Assembly (NCBI GenBank): GCA_934130235.1
Contig: CAKOXU010000006.1
Location: forward strand, 1 to 40,847
DNA length: 40,847 nucleotides
DNA from: an uncultured Bacilli bacterium
GTDB taxonomy: Bacteria > Bacillota_I > Bacilli_A > RF39 > UBA660
Reading direction: 5' to 3'
Below, piece after piece: positions 39,419-40,847 of this stretch. The translations under genes and the position numbers were made by a program. Position 1 is the first letter of the stretch. Each line of letters begins with the position of its first letter. The notes under the pieces were generated by a model. It worked only from the letters and a program-made list of their open reading frames with translations, made no database searches and was not told where the DNA came from.

Positions 39419-40847
39419 AAAAACATTTTTAAATTTGATGTGTGAGGTTATTCCTCTTATTATCATATCTTTTTTAGGTATTTATAAATTAAAAATATTT
39501 ATACAAGTTTTAGGCGATGAAACTTTAGGATTATACCAATTATTTTCTCAAATAATGATATATGTTGCTTTAGTTGACGGAGGTTTATCGAGTGCTGTTT
39601 TATATGCGCTTTACAAACCTAATACATCAAATGATACGAAAAAAATGAATGAAATACTATCAGGTGCGTTTAGAGTATTTAATTTAATAGGTGCAGCTAT
39701 ATTTTTTATTGCAGCTATAGTAGCGTTTATAGTACCGTTTTTAATAAAAGAGAACTCTTTTGATTATTTATATATAGTATTGGCTTTTGTGTTATTTTCA
39801 TTAAGTAATGTTGTTACATATTTCTTTGTTCCTTTTAGAACTTTATATGAAGTAAAAGAAAAAAAATATGTTGTTAGTTTATGTACACAAATAGGGCAAA
39901 TAATACAAAGTATACTAGAAATAGTGTTATTGCTTTGTGGTTGGAGCTTTACTAGTGTATTAGTAATGCATAGCGTTATTAAACTATTATCAAATTTAGC
40001 AATTTATTTCTTTTTTAAAAAACAGTTTCCAGAGTATACTGTTAAATCAGAAAAAAAAGATTATGAATTTTCAAAACAAATTAAACATTTGATGGTTCAT
40101 AAAATAAATGGATTAATTAGCTATAATATAGATGTCCTTATAATTTCTAAATTACTTGGGCTTGCTAGCGTTGCTGTATATTCAACTTATAACTATATTG
40201 TAAACATGTTAAGACAAATATTAGAGAAAATTAGTGGTGCAATGCTTGCTATAATTGGAAACTCACTTACTGAGGATATGAATAAATCACATGATATATT
40301 TTATGAATTAAATTCGATGGTTTATTTTGTTGCCATTATAATATGTGTTCCATTAACATTTGCACTTGATTCTTTTATTGATATTTGGTATGAAGGTGAA
40401 ATAATGACTAGTTTTTCTATTGCTATTGTCTTTTCAATATATATGTTTGGATATATTACAAAAATTCCAATTACAACATATGTGAATGCTGCTGGATTAT
40501 TTAAAGAAACTAAGATATGCGCTATAACTGATACGGTTATTAATTTCACATTATCTTTACTATTGGTGTGGAAATTTGGTATTCCAGGTGTAGTATTAGC
40601 GACCGCATTTTCTGTTTTTGTTGCTGAATACATTATGAAAAATATAGTTGTACATAAATATATTTTTAAAGAAAGCGTTTTACCTTTTTATATAAGAAAT
40701 CTAAAATTTTTAGCAGTGTTCTTGATAGATTTGTTACTTGCTGGAGTATTATTTAATTCAATAGAGTTTACTAACATATTTATGTGGTTTGGCGTTTATG
40801 TTATATTCTTCATTGTTAATTCAATAATTATTTATATAATATTTAAA
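39408..40847 (+). CDS. Wzx-type polysaccharide flippase, cut by the window end
   Basis: The frame is open for 480 codons from ATG 39408 to the last base, with no stop, so only the 3' end is missing. It encodes a polytopic membrane protein of the MATE/MOP superfamily. The N-terminal helix is followed by LGDETLGLYQLFSQI, a Wzx-like first-helix layout (usually LGxxxyGlyq), and further on NYIVNMLRQILEKISGA. It should flip undecaprenyl-linked glycan to the outer face of the membrane. AGGGAGAG lies 11 bases before the start, which overlaps licD-3 by 11 bases. Length is near the family norm (about 480-500), so little is missing. Confidence 0.85.
   Translation, partial: MRTKKTFLNLMCEVIPLIIISFLGIYKLKIFIQVLGDETLGLYQLFSQIMIYVALVDGGLSSAVLYALYKPNTSNDTKKMNEILSGAFRVFNLIGAAIFFIAAIVAFIVPFLIKENSFDYLYIVLAFVLFSLSNVVTYFFVPFRTLYEVKEKKYVVSLCTQIGQIIQSILEIVLLLCGWSFTSVLVMHSVIKLLSNLAIYFFFKKQFPEYTVKSEKKDYEFSKQIKHLMVHKINGLISYNIDVLIISKLLGLASVAVYSTYNYIVNMLRQILEKISGAMLAIIGNSLTEDMNKSHDIFYELNSMVYFVAIIICVPLTFALDSFIDIWYEGEIMTSFSIAIVFSIYMFGYITKIPITTYVNAAGLFKETKICAITDTVINFTLSLLLVWKFGIPGVVLATAFSVFVAEYIMKNIVVHKYIFKESVLPFYIRNLKFLAVFLIDLLLAGVLFNSIEFTNIFMWFGVYVIFFIVNSIIIYIIFK

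Noticed and set aside
40322..40633. Minus-strand open frame of 103 codons at the right end
   Set aside because: It is antisense to the flippase, which has an uninterrupted frame of 480 codons.
1..40847. Mycoplasma genetic code (TGA as Trp)
   Set aside because: TGA ends several genes at sensible places and Trp positions in conserved proteins are TGG.
1..40847. tRNA, rRNA, riboswitch, insertion sequence or phage genes
   Set aside because: No cloverleaf, rRNA, T-box or known riboswitch core, terminal inverted repeats or transposase motifs were noticed; a covariance-model scan was not possible.

Overview
The window is AT-rich chromosomal DNA from a low-GC Gram-positive (Firmicutes/Bacilli-type) bacterium. 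TGA is used as a stop (for example at 19177-19179, 23236-23238 and 23850-23852) and TGG encodes Trp, so the code is the standard bacterial one and not the Mycoplasma code. Bacillus-type genes (yunB, yutD, ylbD-ylbE-rsmD), a short promoter-SD-ATG style and gut-type surface proteins (dockerin, cadherin-like sandwich, NPxTG anchor, LicD proteins) suggest an uncultured, probably host-associated member of the Bacilli/Erysipelotrichia/RF39 area. That placement is inference. Several products are sporulation-linked in Bacillus or Clostridioides (YunB, YlbD, a BclA-like collagen protein with an SgtA-like glycosyltransferase), so spore formation is possible but not shown.

Layout. 1-521: end of an unknown gene. 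797-3625: thiol/sulfur operon (cysteine desulfurase, mini-thioredoxin, thioredoxin-CcdA fusion, Smr). 3675-4332: NrtR-like regulator plus a 38-residue membrane peptide. 4349-8732: str operon rpsL-rpsG-fusA with tuf under its own promoter. 8816-9841: zinc alcohol dehydrogenase. 9888-12475: glycosyltransferase-TPR, collagen-like protein and kinase-like protein. 12512-19179: class B PBP, mraY and ftsW, interrupted by a wall-anchored beta-helix protein and a lipoprotein. 19180-24518: CBS protein, yunB, DUF4015, yutD, zinc-ribbon/TPM pair and an unknown gene. 24771-27183: mtaB and ylbD-ylbE-rsmD. 27245-31078: dockerin-bearing glucosaminidase, membrane-anchored Ig/cadherin-like protein and an unknown membrane protein. 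31176 to the right edge: surface-glycopolymer locus (galE, acyltransferase, tagO, licD, class V aminotransferase, TagD-Gfo/Idh fusion, licD, licD, flippase cut by the window end).

The most interesting part is the glycopolymer locus. TagO should start a glycan on undecaprenyl phosphate. The TagD-Gfo/Idh fusion and the PhnW-like aminotransferase look suited to making a CDP-activated alcohol or amino-alcohol, and three LicD transferases could attach it. Two of the licD genes share a 53-bp perfect, in-frame repeat. Other notable points are the collagen/glycosyltransferase pair, the dockerin/anchored-Ig gene pair, Ile in place of the near-invariant Pro104 of ribosomal protein S12, and promoters whose -35 boxes lie inside the preceding terminators.

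No tRNA, rRNA, CRISPR array, transposase or phage gene was seen. Domain and family names rest on motif recognition by eye, without database searches.
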